Assembly: GCA_027488815.1 (NCBI GenBank)
Contig: JAIYAX010000025.1
Location: 141,375 to 205,374, forward strand
Direction of reading: 5' to 3'
DNA from: Cytophagaceae bacterium
Lineage (GTDB): Bacteria; Bacteroidota; Bacteroidia; Cytophagales; JAIYAX01
DNA: 64,000 bases
In this document: positions 18,586-27,830 of the stretch, piece by piece
How the letters are laid out: each line of letters begins with the position of its first letter
Numbering within the stretch: the first letter of the stretch is position 1
The notes under the pieces: model-generated
Database searches by the model: none
What the model was told of the DNA's origin: nothing
What the model saw: the letters and a program-made list of their open reading frames with translations, nothing else
Made by a program: the position numbers and the translations under genes

Positions 18586-21500
18586 ATGAACAGAATGTCT
18601 AAAATCATTGCAACCGCCCTACTTCTGGTATTTTATCAGATGGTTTGGGCACGTGAAGATGTGAATGCAAGGCGCAACACATCTGGAACAACGCCGGGTT
18701 CGGGAAGAATCTCATCAAATTGTTTACAGTCTTCTTCCAGAGTCTTTATGGACATTAACAATGTCAGAGCACTAATGCTTAACGGAGGTGATATGTGGTG
18801 GGACTTGAATAGTAACCCACAGTATGAAGTACCAAAGCAGGATGATGTGACTCAGACCAAAAGGCACTCTTTGTTCGCAGGGTCCTTATGGATTGGAGGA
18901 CAGTCACCAAGCGGAAACCTTTTAGTCGCTGCGCAAACTTACCGTCAAGGGATCTATACCTTCTGGCCTGGCCCTGTAGATGCACAAACGAGAGATGTCA
19001 CCGCTGCAGAGTGTCTTGCTTTCAATCGCCACTTTAAAGTTAATGTATCAGAGGTAGATGAGTTCTTTTCAGATTTCATTGAAGGCAGAATTAGCAGCGA
19101 CAATGATATCCCGGATGTTATCAAATTCTGGCCGGCTAAGAACAATCCATTTCTTTCACAAGACCCCAATTTTAACGGGATCAATGTAAATAGAGACCTG
19201 GCACCCTTCAAGGATTTCGATGGTAATCCAAATCAGTACAATCCTCTCGAAGGTGATCGCCCTGATGTACGTGGCCAGCAAATGGTTTGGTGGATCATGA
19301 ATGATGTAGGTAACCTGAAGACATTTGGTGCGGGTCCTTCATCACAGGCAATTGGGATGGAAATTCGGGTCGAAGCTTTTGGATACCAGGCTGCTGACGA
19401 TCGAAATGACATGACCTTTTACCGTAACAGACTATACAATCGAGGTGTAGACATTATGTTGAATACCCATATGGGACAATGGGCAGATCCTGATTTAGGC
19501 TTTGCAGGGGATGACTATGTAGGTTGTGATGTTCCCAGAGGGCTAGGTGTATGTTACAATGGCGATGGCTTTGATGATGGGGTAGTAGGTTATGGAACTA
19601 ACTTGCCTCTAGTGGGAATTGACTTCTTTATCGGGCCAATTGCCGATCCTATCGACTTAATTGATAATAATAAAGATGGTAGAATTGATGAGTCAGAACC
19701 AGTTGATTTGGGTTGCTCAGGTGAGATACGCTTTGGAGAGCCAATCATCATGTCAAATTTCCTTTATTACAACAATACTGGCGATCCTGTCAATGGAAAC
19801 CCAAACTCCGTATCTGATTATTACAATTATTTGAGAAACAGATGGAGAACAGGAGAGCGTGTAACCTATGACTTTATTGCTGGTAGAACCACCTGGGATC
19901 CGGCAATACACCCCAACAGTGCTGTTTTGTGTCAGACTAATTTCATTTTCCCGGGATTTTCAGATCCTAACTCAGATGAGCAATACCATAGTGATGCTCA
20001 ATTCTTTTGGTCCTGCAACGGTAGCGTTCAGGATCCTGGAGGTCCATTTAATTATCCCTCACCTAATACATTTCTATGGAATGAGAGAATAGCAGGTAAT
20101 GCCCCTGGAGACCGTCGTTTCCTGCAGTCTGCCGGACCATTTACCTTAGAACCAGGTGCAAAAAATGAAGTAACGACTGCCGTTGTATGGACGCAAGGAA
20201 ATATTGCAGCGTTATTAGCAGCCTCTGATAAAGCACAAAAATTGTTTGACCGTTGCTTCGATAATTTGGAAGGACCCAATTCCCCGGATATGGTGGTAAC
20301 GGAGTTGGATCGTGAGGTGATTCTATCGCTTATCCCTGATGAATTCTTTACTGAAGAGGGAGTGAGACAAAATACACTCACATATGAGGAAGTCGATAAG
20401 TCTTTAAGCACTGTGGATGGTGATGTTGCTTATCGCTTTCAGGGTTACAAAGTTTATCAGGTTATTGACAATACCGTAACCTTTTCAGAATTCAACGATC
20501 CCTCAAAAGCTAGGTTAATTTCACAAAGTGACATTCAGGATGGAGTTGGAACGATTATAAACCAGCTACCTTCTTCATGGGATGCTGACCTTCTTGTTCC
20601 GACATTAATGGTTCAAGGAGCTGATAAGGGTGTTGTGAACTCAATAAGAGTTATCAATGATCAATTCTCAACTCTGAGTGATAGAAGGCTTATTAACTAC
20701 AAAACGTATTATTTCGCTGTTGTTGCATACGGATATGTAGCCAATTCTAAAACTACTGAACCTTATATACTAGGAAGCAAGAACACTAGAATTTATACGG
20801 CTGTTCCATCTAAGCGAATTGGAACAATACTGAATTCTAAGCCAGGGGATCCTGTTGCCATTTCTAGATTTGCAGGAGTTGGAAATGATGGTTCTGAAAT
20901 TGAAATCACGAAAGAGACCAGAGATTCCATTGTTAACAATTGGAAAGTTTCGAAAGTCGATTATTCAAAAGGGCCATTCTCTGTAAAAATCTATGATCCT
21001 ATTCGAGCCCGTGATGCAAAGTTGAAACTAGCTTTGTTTTCAAGGCTAGAATACAATTTACTTTCTACAGAAGATACAATTTCTGTTGGTGATACACTGG
21101 TTTGTACTGGTAGTTTTACAGTTCCTGCCGGTGGAGTTTCTCCAAGGACATCTGTAAGTATTAGGCAGATTCCAGGCATTGCTGTAGTGCGAAGAGTTGT
21201 GGCAAGAAAAGTTGACGTAAAAACAGGGTTTCCTGTAGCGGTTTTACAAGTTCAAATGCTTAACGATCATCTTGGGGGTACATTTAAGAGATTAGATGAC
21301 ATCTTACAGGATGGTGGATTTTTAAGAACTGTTGAAACGCCGTTAACTTTCTTGAAAACAAGGAAACTGGATACCGCAGAAGTAACTCAATTTGAGTTAA
21401 GTGATTATTTCGAGACTGAGGTTATAAATGGACCCGACTTGGGAATAATAAATAACAATACACCAATTTCCAGAGGGAATGATCAGTTGATACCGGAATT

Positions 21501-22875
21501 GGGATTGCAGATTACTCTTCGGAGAACACTTAATCCTACCGAGAAAGCCTCAGAGGGCAATGTGACCAGTGGATTGCTAAGAGCATCGCTTGTATTTCCA
21601 GACAGTACAAAGCAATGGCTAACCACTATTGTAGATACAACCTTTGCTTTTAGAGATGGCGCACTTTCTGATGCAGAGCTCAATGTTCAACGACAAGACC
21701 CCATTCAGTTCATTAGAAGACAAATGCTAAATGGCTCCATTATCCCCTATATGTTTGCTGAGCCTATCAATAGAACTCCTGTCGGCAATCAGAATGTTAG
21801 TGTTACTGACCAGTTTGCAGCTAGCTATGCTGAAGGTGCTCAGCCAAACTTCAGGTTTAGAATGTCACAAACAACCCGAATAGGAAATATTGATATTGTG
21901 ATTACTCCTGATCAAACTAAATGGACAAGAGCTGCTGTACTTCAACATCAATTCAGAAGATCCGAAGGCCCGGGTTCTGCGCAGGGTTTAAATCAGAACA
22001 GGTTCAGATTGCTGAAGAGTAATAAAGTTTCTCTTGATAGAAATCTCGTTACCGACTCAACAATCTTCTCACCCTTTAACTCTAATTTGAGAAGTCGTGG
22101 TATGTCTTGGTTCCCGGGTTATGCTATTGATTTGGATCGGGGTATTAGATTGAATATTGCATTTGCTGAGGATAGAAACAGAAATACTACTCTGGGGATA
22201 GGAAATGATCTCAAATGGGACCCATCTGAGGCTCGTGATGGTGACAACAATTTTATTTACATCTTCAACACCCCTTATGATGGAGGGATAAACATCGAGC
22301 GTGAATTGGATAGCCTTGCTCCATCCAATTCTGCAAGTGTCAATCAGTTAAATCAGTTTAACTATTACATGAACAGGATTGATTATGCTTGTTTATTCCG
22401 TGCAAAACCAGGCTTTCTTCCTTTGGAATCTGAAGCAACCGTCAAACTCAGATTCCAAAAGACCTTTGCATCTGCAGAGGGGGGTAAAGGTGGAGTGTAC
22501 ACATTTGAGATTAAGAACAAGGCTCCGCAGTTAAGTGTCAATAGCCTATTGAAAGAGCAATTGGAGATCATAAGAGTGGCTCCTAACCCTTATTATTCCT
22601 ATTCACAGTATGAAAGGAATCAAGTGGACAATAGGGTGAAAATGCTCAATCTTCCACCTAGGGTGAGTATAAACATCTTTACAATTAACGGAACTTTGGT
22701 ACGTAGATTTGAGAAAGATGATCCTGCAACCTGGGTTGATTGGGATTTGAGAAATCAGGAAGGAATTCCTGTTGCTGGTGGTGTCTACATCATGCACTTC
22801 AATGTGCCTGGAGTAGGTGAGAAAACCATCAAGTGGTTCGGGGTAACCAGACCGCTTGATCTGGATACTTTCTAA
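18586..22875 (+). CDS. Large secreted protein with T9SS type A-like C-terminus
   Basis: This 1429-residue exported protein starts with a signal peptide (MNRMSKIIATALLLVFYQMVWA). It follows the receptor by 11 bp. Most of the chain matches no domain I recognise. It contains an EF-hand/dockerin-like calcium loop DNNKDGRIDESE at residues 360-371. The end carries a T9SS type A/FlgD-Ig-like domain: VAPNPYYSYSQYERN, then VSINIFTINGTLVRRFEKDD, WDLRNQEGIPVAGGVYI and a closing KWFGVTRPLDLDTF, longer and different from the usual Lys-ended tail. Predicted location is the cell surface or medium via T9SS. Its function is unknown. Position between a TonB receptor and a PorV/Q homologue suggests one surface complex. 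Confidence 0.8.
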   Translation: MNRMSKIIATALLLVFYQMVWAREDVNARRNTSGTTPGSGRISSNCLQSSSRVFMDINNVRALMLNGGDMWWDLNSNPQYEVPKQDDVTQTKRHSLFAGSLWIGGQSPSGNLLVAAQTYRQGIYTFWPGPVDAQTRDVTAAECLAFNRHFKVNVSEVDEFFSDFIEGRISSDNDIPDVIKFWPAKNNPFLSQDPNFNGINVNRDLAPFKDFDGNPNQYNPLEGDRPDVRGQQMVWWIMNDVGNLKTFGAGPSSQAIGMEIRVEAFGYQAADDRNDMTFYRNRLYNRGVDIMLNTHMGQWADPDLGFAGDDYVGCDVPRGLGVCYNGDGFDDGVVGYGTNLPLVGIDFFIGPIADPIDLIDNNKDGRIDESEPVDLGCSGEIRFGEPIIMSNFLYYNNTGDPVNGNPNSVSDYYNYLRNRWRTGERVTYDFIAGRTTWDPAIHPNSAVLCQTNFIFPGFSDPNSDEQYHSDAQFFWSCNGSVQDPGGPFNYPSPNTFLWNERIAGNAPGDRRFLQSAGPFTLEPGAKNEVTTAVVWTQGNIAALLAASDKAQKLFDRCFDNLEGPNSPDMVVTELDREVILSLIPDEFFTEEGVRQNTLTYEEVDKSLSTVDGDVAYRFQGYKVYQVIDNTVTFSEFNDPSKARLISQSDIQDGVGTIINQLPSSWDADLLVPTLMVQGADKGVVNSIRVINDQFSTLSDRRLINYKTYYFAVVAYGYVANSKTTEPYILGSKNTRIYTAVPSKRIGTILNSKPGDPVAISRFAGVGNDGSEIEITKETRDSIVNNWKVSKVDYSKGPFSVKIYDPIRARDAKLKLALFSRLEYNLLSTEDTISVGDTLVCTGSFTVPAGGVSPRTSVSIRQIPGIAVVRRVVARKVDVKTGFPVAVLQVQMLNDHLGGTFKRLDDILQDGGFLRTVETPLTFLKTRKLDTAEVTQFELSDYFETEVINGPDLGIINNNTPISRGNDQLIPELGLQITLRRTLNPTEKASEGNVTSGLLRASLVFPDSTKQWLTTIVDTTFAFRDGALSDAELNVQRQDPIQFIRRQMLNGSIIPYMFAEPINRTPVGNQNVSVTDQFAASYAEGAQPNFRFRMSQTTRIGNIDIVITPDQTKWTRAAVLQHQFRRSEGPGSAQGLNQNRFRLLKSNKVSLDRNLVTDSTIFSPFNSNLRSRGMSWFPGYAIDLDRGIRLNIAFAEDRNRNTTLGIGNDLKWDPSEARDGDNNFIYIFNTPYDGGINIERELDSLAPSNSASVNQLNQFNYYMNRIDYACLFRAKPGFLPLESEATVKLRFQKTFASAEGGKGGVYTFEIKNKAPQLSVNSLLKEQLEIIRVAPNPYYSYSQYERNQVDNRVKMLNLPPRVSINIFTINGTLVRRFEKDDPATWVDWDLRNQEGIPVAGGVYIMHFNVPGVGEKTIKWFGVTRPLDLDTF

Positions 22876-22912
22876 TAACATAAGAACTGCTTTAATTAAA
22901 AAGAATTAAGTG

Positions 22913-23968
22913 ATGAGGAAACTACATTTTATGTCAATAGTAGCAGCCGGGGTTCTGGCTGCTACCTTGGCACAAGCCGGAAACGATGAGAAAAGAGGGC
23001 AGGCAGGATTTGGCCAGCTACTTATGAACCCCTGGGCAAGATCTTCAGCCTTGGCAGGATCTAATACTGCGAACATAAGAGGTGTTGAGTCGATGAACTT
23101 TAATGTTGCTGGGCTTTCGCAAATTCGTTCTAGCGAATTTGTTTTTTCAAATACGACTTGGCTGCAAGGCTCCGATACTAGAATTAATGCTTTGGGTTTT
23201 GCTCAATCTGTAGGTGGAGGATCGGGCGTGATAGGATTGTCTGTAATGTCAGTTGGTCTTGGAAATTTGTTTGAGACAACTGAGGATCAGCCGGAAGGTA
23301 CCGGAAGGACATTTACCCCTCAGATATTTAATGGCGCCTTTTCATACTCTAGAATTTTCTCAAACAGCATCTCTGGAGGTATTACGCTTAGAGTTGTTAA
23401 TGAGTCAACTCCGAACATAAATGCAACAGGTGTTTTATTTGATGCAGGTGTTCAATACAAGACTGGAGAGCGTGAGGAGTTCAAGTTTGGAGTTTCCTTG
23501 AGAAATGTTGGTCCTAATGTAAGCTATAGGGGGGAGGGTTTAACCTTTAGGGGAAACTCACCCGGAGCCCGTTTCCAGAACTCTGTGAGCCAGAAGTCTG
23601 CCTCTCTTCAAATGCCCTCATTGCTTAACGTTGGAGCTTCTTATGATATCAATACCCTTTCAACGGATCATAATTTGACTGTAAGTGCTAATTTTCAATC
23701 ACATACATATACTTATGATCAAATACAGGGTGGAGTAGAGTACCGGTTTAGAAGCTATGCAGCATTAAGAGCGGGCATAGCCTACTATCAGAATGTTTTT
23801 TCTGATGTAACAGAGAGAACCGACGTTCACAGACCTTTCACCGGTGGCTTTTCACTACAGTTGCCTATAGGTGAAGAGAAACTAGGTAAAGTAGCACTTG
23901 ATTATTCCTACAGAAGCTCAAATCCATTTGGTGGTACCCACAGTATAGGTCTCACCGTGACTCTGTAA
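22913..23968 (+). CDS. PorV/PorQ family outer-membrane protein
   Basis: This 351-residue beta-barrel protein of the PorV/PorQ family has a signal peptide (MRKLHFMSIVAAGVLAATLAQA). The family's N-terminal hallmark is present: GQAGFGQLLMNPWARSSALAGSNTANIRGVESMNFNVAGLS (residues about 31-71, typical 'mature-start' loop, P-x-x-R-x-x-A-x-G, and an 'N-x-A-G-L' turn). PorV shuttles T9SS cargo to the attachment complex and PorQ links it to PorZ; which one this resembles is uncertain. The ATG at 22913 is preferred over the GTG one codon upstream. It closes the three-gene operon; a strong terminator follows. It could serve the 1429-residue protein just upstream as a dedicated shuttle. Confidence 0.82.
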   Translation: MRKLHFMSIVAAGVLAATLAQAGNDEKRGQAGFGQLLMNPWARSSALAGSNTANIRGVESMNFNVAGLSQIRSSEFVFSNTTWLQGSDTRINALGFAQSVGGGSGVIGLSVMSVGLGNLFETTEDQPEGTGRTFTPQIFNGAFSYSRIFSNSISGGITLRVVNESTPNINATGVLFDAGVQYKTGEREEFKFGVSLRNVGPNVSYRGEGLTFRGNSPGARFQNSVSQKSASLQMPSLLNVGASYDINTLSTDHNLTVSANFQSHTYTYDQIQGGVEYRFRSYAALRAGIAYYQNVFSDVTERTDVHRPFTGGFSLQLPIGEEKLGKVALDYSYRSSNPFGGTHSIGLTVTL

Positions 23969-23987
23969 AACGTTTTCACTACCTTTG

Positions 23988-24020
23988 AAGAACGGTTTAG
24001 CAATAAGCCGTTCTTTTATT
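23988..24020 (+). terminator. Rho-independent terminator after the PorV/Q gene
   Basis: AAGAACGG (23988-23995) pairs perfectly with CCGTTCTT (24008-24015) across a 12-nt loop, and a T-rich tail TTATTTTA follows. It lies 19 bp after the stop codon, marking the end of the receptor/secreted-protein/PorV operon. Confidence 0.8.
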
Positions 24021-24034
24021 TTATATCCATCTAA

Positions 24035-24042
24035 TAGATTTG
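24035..24042 (+). promoter_or_regulatory. Possible Bacteroidota -7 box upstream of greA
   Basis: TAGATTTG at 24035-24042 matches the TAnnTTTG -7 consensus of the main Bacteroidota sigma factor. No clear TTTG -33 element lies at the expected spacing. Transcription from here would begin within a few bases of the greA ATG, giving a nearly leaderless message. Chance occurrence is not excluded. Confidence 0.3.
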
Positions 24043-24048
24043 ATTGCC

Positions 24049-24522
24049 ATGGCCGGAGTTTCATACTACACGGAAGAAGGGCTTAATAAGCTGAAGCAAG
24101 AACTCAGTGAACTGAAAACCAAGGGAAGGGCAGAGATCGCCAGACAGATTGCTGAAGCAAGAGACAAAGGAGATTTGAGCGAAAATGCTGAATATGATGC
24201 AGCAAAGGATGCACAGGGCCTACTCGAACTTAAGATAAGTAAGCTGGAGGAGATTGTTTCAAATGCAAGAATTCTCGATGAGTCAAGCGTTGATACGTCG
24301 AAAGTTTCTATCCTGTCAAGAGTTAAGATTAAAAATCTCTCCAACGGGGCTTCCATTATTTACACTTTGGTTTCTGAGGAAGAAGCCGATTTGAAAACGG
24401 GAAAGATATCCGTGCGCTCACCTATAGGCCAGGGTTTATTGGGTAAAAAAGTGGGTGAGAAGGCCGAAATCAACGTACCAGCTGGTAAAATTTCTTTTCA
24501 GATAGAGGAAATTGCCAGGTAG
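24049..24522 (+). CDS. greA: Transcription elongation factor GreA
   Basis: This 157-residue Gre factor rescues backtracked RNA polymerase by stimulating transcript cleavage. An N-terminal antiparallel coiled coil (EEGLNKLKQELSELKTKGRA ... LSENAEYDAAKDAQGLLELK) ends at the acidic tip typical of GreA (GDLSENAEYDAA). An FKBP-like C-domain follows (SPIGQGLLGKKVGEKAEINV). The ATG at 24049 (MAGVSYYTEEG) is chosen over a TTG three codons upstream. The stop codon is one base from the start of the HIT-family gene, so the pair is co-transcribed. Confidence 0.95.
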   Translation: MAGVSYYTEEGLNKLKQELSELKTKGRAEIARQIAEARDKGDLSENAEYDAAKDAQGLLELKISKLEEIVSNARILDESSVDTSKVSILSRVKIKNLSNGASIIYTLVSEEEADLKTGKISVRSPIGQGLLGKKVGEKAEINVPAGKISFQIEEIAR

Positions 24523-24523
24523 C

Positions 24524-24922
24524 ATGCCATCCATCTTCACTAAAATCATTCAGCGGGAAATTCCTGCTCAAATCATTGCAGAAGATGAAAAGTGCATTGC
24601 TTTTTTAGACGTTAATCCATTAAGGCCCGGACATACGCTTGTAATTCCTAAACTGGAAATTGATCGTTTTTTTGATCTTGACCCTGAGTTGTTAGCTCAC
24701 TTGATGCGCTTTGCTCAGCAGGTTTCCTATGCTTTAGAGAAAGCGGTTGAATGTAAAAAAATTGGAGTAGCCGTAATTGGGCTGGAAGTGCCTCATGCTC
24801 ATGTTCATCTGATCCCAATCCAAAAGGTTTCTGATATGGATTTTAGCCAACCCAAACTCACAGTAGCTCAAGAGGAACTTTCCCAATTAAGTCAAAAGAT
24901 CAGGCAGTTTATGAATGCTTAA
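24524..24922 (+). CDS. HIT family nucleotide-binding protein
   Basis: This 132-residue histidine-triad protein shows SIFTKIIQREIPAQIIAEDE at the N-terminus and the catalytic triad motif VPHAHVHLIP near the C-terminus. HIT proteins of the Hint branch hydrolyse AMP-lysine or related nucleoside phosphoramidates; the physiological substrate is not known. The start at 24524 gives the normal family length; upstream in-frame codons fall inside greA. The final 14 bp overlap the convergent ruvC 3' end. Confidence 0.9.
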   Translation: MPSIFTKIIQREIPAQIIAEDEKCIAFLDVNPLRPGHTLVIPKLEIDRFFDLDPELLAHLMRFAQQVSYALEKAVECKKIGVAVIGLEVPHAHVHLIPIQKVSDMDFSQPKLTVAQEELSQLSQKIRQFMNA

Positions 24923-25481
24923 GCTTCCCTGGATTTTCTTTTAAAAATTGCCCCCAATCTTTTGTTTTAACTGACTGCTTTCCTGACCGATGTAAATGAC
25001 AAAGGCAAACAGCAAGAGCATCTGTTGCATCGAGTAGTTTAGGGGCTTCTTTGATCTTTAATACCTGAATTAACATGGCGGCAACCTGTTCCTTGGAAGC
25101 ATTGCCATTACCGGTTACGGCTTGTTTTACTAGTTTAGGGGCATATTCAGCAATAGGCAATTGACGATTTATGGCTGCTGCTATGGCGACACCCTGTGCA
25201 CGTCCAAGTTTTAGCATGGATTGAACATTTTTTCCAAAAAAAGGAGCCTCGATAGCCAGCTCATCAGGTAGATACTCATCAATCAATTGTGTAACACGCT
25301 CATAAATTTTACTCAACTTGATATAAGGGTCCTTGTATTTACTCAGATGAATAACACCGTATTGAATAAGCTCGGGTCCCGAAGACCGCTCGCAAATCAA
25401 TCCATAACCTGTAACAGAAGTACCCGGATCGATTCCGAGAATGATCTTTTCTTTTATTTTCCCAATATTTGCCAACTCCAC
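24909..25481 (-). CDS. ruvC: Crossover junction endodeoxyribonuclease RuvC
   Basis: This 190-residue RuvC resolves Holliday junctions together with RuvAB. The RNase-H-fold acidic residues are visible: Asp in ILGIDPGTSVTGYG, Glu in ELAIEAPFFGKN and the DATDALAVCLCH pair. The start is GTG at 25481. No ATG is available without losing the first beta-strand. It diverges from a membrane-protein gene whose likely start is only 14 bp away and overlaps the HIT gene at its 3' end. Confidence 0.95.
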   Translation of the reverse strand: MELANIGKIKEKIILGIDPGTSVTGYGLICERSSGPELIQYGVIHLSKYKDPYIKLSKIYERVTQLIDEYLPDELAIEAPFFGKNVQSMLKLGRAQGVAIAAAINRQLPIAEYAPKLVKQAVTGNGNASKEQVAAMLIQVLKIKEAPKLLDATDALAVCLCHLHRSGKQSVKTKDWGQFLKENPGKLKHS

Positions 25482-25495
25482 AAGTTAAGCTGAAT

Positions 25496-26422
25496 GTGAA
25501 AAACCTCCATGCTTTTTTTGACCATAAATGGGTGAGGTTGGGCCAACTTTTCATTCCCGTATCGATCCTGCTTTATTATGTGTCTCAACAGCAGGGCAGT
25601 ATACCGCTTATGGCAATTGGTTTTTCAGATGCTGCACCTTCATTCTTTTTATTGAGTGTTCTTTCCGTTTTTCAAATACTACTGGAAGCTTACAAGCTTA
25701 AACTAACCATTCCGGAGCTAGATAAAGTCAGTAGTATGCAATCTGTTTCATATGGGCACACTTGTTCAGCCTTGGGCCCAGCCTGGTTGATGGATTTAGT
25801 TGGTAAAGGCCTAATATTGAAGCAAATACCTTTTGGAAAATTGTTCTACAGTAGTATTTATTTGAAATGGACACAATGGATATCAACCATGATCATAGGG
25901 CTGCTGGGCTTAGGGCTGTTTTGGGATCAGGCTGGCATCGAAATTTATAAACAATGGATTTTGTTTGGAATACCAATATTGATCATGGCGGCTTGCTTGA
26001 TCTGGCTTTTTAGAAAAATCTGGATGCCGTTTTTCCTGAAATGGTTTTCTGTATCCTTGGTGTTTCACACAGCCTCCTGGAAAACCTTTCCAACCTTAAC
26101 ATCTATTGGAATTGCTAAAACCTTCCTGATACTTTTGCAATATATCATTGTGGCTAATGTTGTTTGCATGGCCCCACCTGATGCTTTGTCAATCATGGCT
26201 TCTATGGCTCTTGTGTTCTTCTTGCGCTCTTTTTTGCCTTCGTTGGGTTGGATGTTTGATTATTTTTCGAGGTATGCCATTGCCAATGCCATTTTAGCCA
26301 CCATCGGCCTGACCTACCATGAAAGCTTGTTGCTCACAAGTATGGTGCTGATTATAAATCAAGTGGTGCCGATTTCAATTACATGCCTCTTTGAGCTGTT
26401 TTCATTTTTCGATCGAAGGTAA
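25496..26422 (+). CDS. Polytopic membrane protein, possibly flippase-like
   Basis: This is an integral membrane protein of about 308 residues with roughly eight hydrophobic helices (for example LGQLFIPVSILLYYVSQ, WISTMIIGLLGLGLFW, WILFGIPILIMAACLIW). I recognise no firm family. The overall layout and the downstream family 2 glycosyltransferase resemble the lysylphosphatidylglycerol-synthase/UPF0104 'flippase-like' proteins, and that label is inference only. The start is uncertain: GTG at 25496 avoids overlap with ruvC, while an in-frame TTG at 25469 would overlap it. It opens an eight-gene, tightly packed plus-strand operon. Confidence 0.7.
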   Translation: MKNLHAFFDHKWVRLGQLFIPVSILLYYVSQQQGSIPLMAIGFSDAAPSFFLLSVLSVFQILLEAYKLKLTIPELDKVSSMQSVSYGHTCSALGPAWLMDLVGKGLILKQIPFGKLFYSSIYLKWTQWISTMIIGLLGLGLFWDQAGIEIYKQWILFGIPILIMAACLIWLFRKIWMPFFLKWFSVSLVFHTASWKTFPTLTSIGIAKTFLILLQYIIVANVVCMAPPDALSIMASMALVFFLRSFLPSLGWMFDYFSRYAIANAILATIGLTYHESLLLTSMVLIINQVVPISITCLFELFSFFDRR

Positions 26423-26430
26423 GTGTTCAG

Positions 26431-27573
26431 ATGGTTTTGATTCTGGCTTCAATTCTAGGCTTCTTCTTTCTCTTATATTGTTTTTGGCTACTTGCCCTGA
26501 CCGTAAAAATTAGAATTGTTCAGCTCAATAGTTTAAATGTAGAATCAACTCAGTATCCTCAAATTGATTTGCTTATACCCTTTCGCAATGAAAGAGACAA
26601 CCTGCCTGTTCTTCTAAAATCCATAGCAGGTTTAAGCTACCCTAAAGACAAGCTTAGCGTGATTTTAGTAAACGATCATAGTGAGGATGGATACCAAACT
26701 AATTTGACTGCTTTATTGAAACAATTCCCTTTTCAGCTACAATTTCTTGATCTACCACAGCACTTTGAAGGAAAAAAGCAGGCACTTAGTTTTGGGTTAG
26801 GATATTGCAAAGGAGATTTAGTCGTGTTTACAGATGCCGATTGCATCTTTGAGTCGGTCTGGCTTGAGTCTTACGCCGAAGCTTTTTCAAAAACTCCGTT
26901 TGACCTCTCTTTTGGAGCGGTTCACATCAAGGGAAAGGGTTGGTTGGCAAAGTTCCAGCAAGCTGAGCATTACGCTCTCAGTGGTGTTTCTTTTGGAATG
27001 GCTTTGTTTAAAAAACCAGTCATGATTTCAGCAGCTAACATGTGTTTGAGAAGGGCATTTTTAGAAATTCTCGAGCCTAAAGAGGATATATTTGGGGCAT
27101 CCATTTCTCCCAGTGGAGATGATATGTTTCTTCTAAATGAAGTTATTCTTAATGCGGGACTTGTAAAGTGTTTAGTCGGACCGGGGTCGGTAGTACAAAC
27201 AAACGCAGTCGGCAAAGTCCCTGAACTTATCCAGCAACGTATTCGGTGGGCATCGAAATGGAAGAATTTGAGCAACCCATTTTATATTTTTACCGGACTG
27301 ATTGTCTTGTTCATAAACATTAGTGTGTTGTCGCTTTTGATACTTGTCTTTTTAAAGCAAGAGCTTATCTATTTTTCTATTGTGCTGCTTGGCATGAAAG
27401 CCATATCGGAGTATTTGTTGTTAACAGAAACGGCTTCCATAATAAGGAAGAACCTGTCGTTGTCCTCATTCGTTCTTCTTTTTTGCATCTATCCCTTTTA
27501 CTGCATCCTAATGTTTGGCTTATCGCTGTCCCCGGAGATCAAGTGGAAAGGGCGTCAACACTTGCGAATATGA
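26431..27573 (+). CDS. Family 2 glycosyltransferase, membrane-anchored
   Basis: This 380-residue GT2 enzyme has an N-terminal membrane helix (LILASILGFFFLLYCFWLLAL). A GT-A domain follows (DLLIPFRNERDNLPVLLKSI, ILVNDHSEDG, LVVFTDADCIFES, GDDMFLLNEVIL, QQRIRWASKWKN), with the D-x-D and Q-x-x-R-W motifs of processive-type synthases. Two or three C-terminal helices complete it. It probably transfers a sugar to a lipid or glycan at the inner face of the membrane; donor and acceptor are unknown. Its stop overlaps the next ATG (ATGA), and the preceding membrane protein may act in the same step. Confidence 0.88.
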   Translation: MVLILASILGFFFLLYCFWLLALTVKIRIVQLNSLNVESTQYPQIDLLIPFRNERDNLPVLLKSIAGLSYPKDKLSVILVNDHSEDGYQTNLTALLKQFPFQLQFLDLPQHFEGKKQALSFGLGYCKGDLVVFTDADCIFESVWLESYAEAFSKTPFDLSFGAVHIKGKGWLAKFQQAEHYALSGVSFGMALFKKPVMISAANMCLRRAFLEILEPKEDIFGASISPSGDDMFLLNEVILNAGLVKCLVGPGSVVQTNAVGKVPELIQQRIRWASKWKNLSNPFYIFTGLIVLFINISVLSLLILVFLKQELIYFSIVLLGMKAISEYLLLTETASIIRKNLSLSSFVLLFCIYPFYCILMFGLSLSPEIKWKGRQHLRI

Positions 27574-27824
27574 CTGAGGAAGAATTTGAAACCCTTGACC
27601 AGCTCTACTTTGTGACCTCTTATGAAGAGTTGCAGAAGTCTTTGCTGCTCAATGAGTTCGATTTGAGAAAAACCATTATGGGTATGTACAAAAAAGGATG
27701 GGTGAAGTGCTTTAATCTTGATCATGAATTGATCAACATGACAGACAAACAAATTGAGGAAAACTTTCAATCTTTGTCCTTTCTTGCCACCAAAGCAGGG
27801 CTTATGGCTCACAATCAACGGTAA
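27570..27824 (+). CDS. Small hypothetical protein, helix-rich
   Basis: This 84-residue soluble protein starts at MTEEEFETLDQLYFV, using the ATG that overlaps the glycosyltransferase stop by four bases. A longer reading frame upstream lies inside the glycosyltransferase and is rejected. The sequence is helix-rich and acidic at the start, with a possible winged-helix arrangement (EELQKSLLLNEFDLRKTIMG then MYKKGWVKCF). I recognise no family. The coupled start shows it is a true member of the operon. Confidence 0.65.
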   Translation: MTEEEFETLDQLYFVTSYEELQKSLLLNEFDLRKTIMGMYKKGWVKCFNLDHELINMTDKQIEENFQSLSFLATKAGLMAHNQR

Positions 27825-27830
27825 AATACA

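Noticed and set aside
14720..23968. SusC/SusD polysaccharide utilisation locus
   Set aside because: No SusD-like lipoprotein or glycoside hydrolase accompanies the receptor.
27483..27569. Longer N-terminus for the 84-residue protein
   Set aside because: The region is the end of the glycosyltransferase gene; the ATG at 27570 overlaps its stop codon in the usual ATGA manner.
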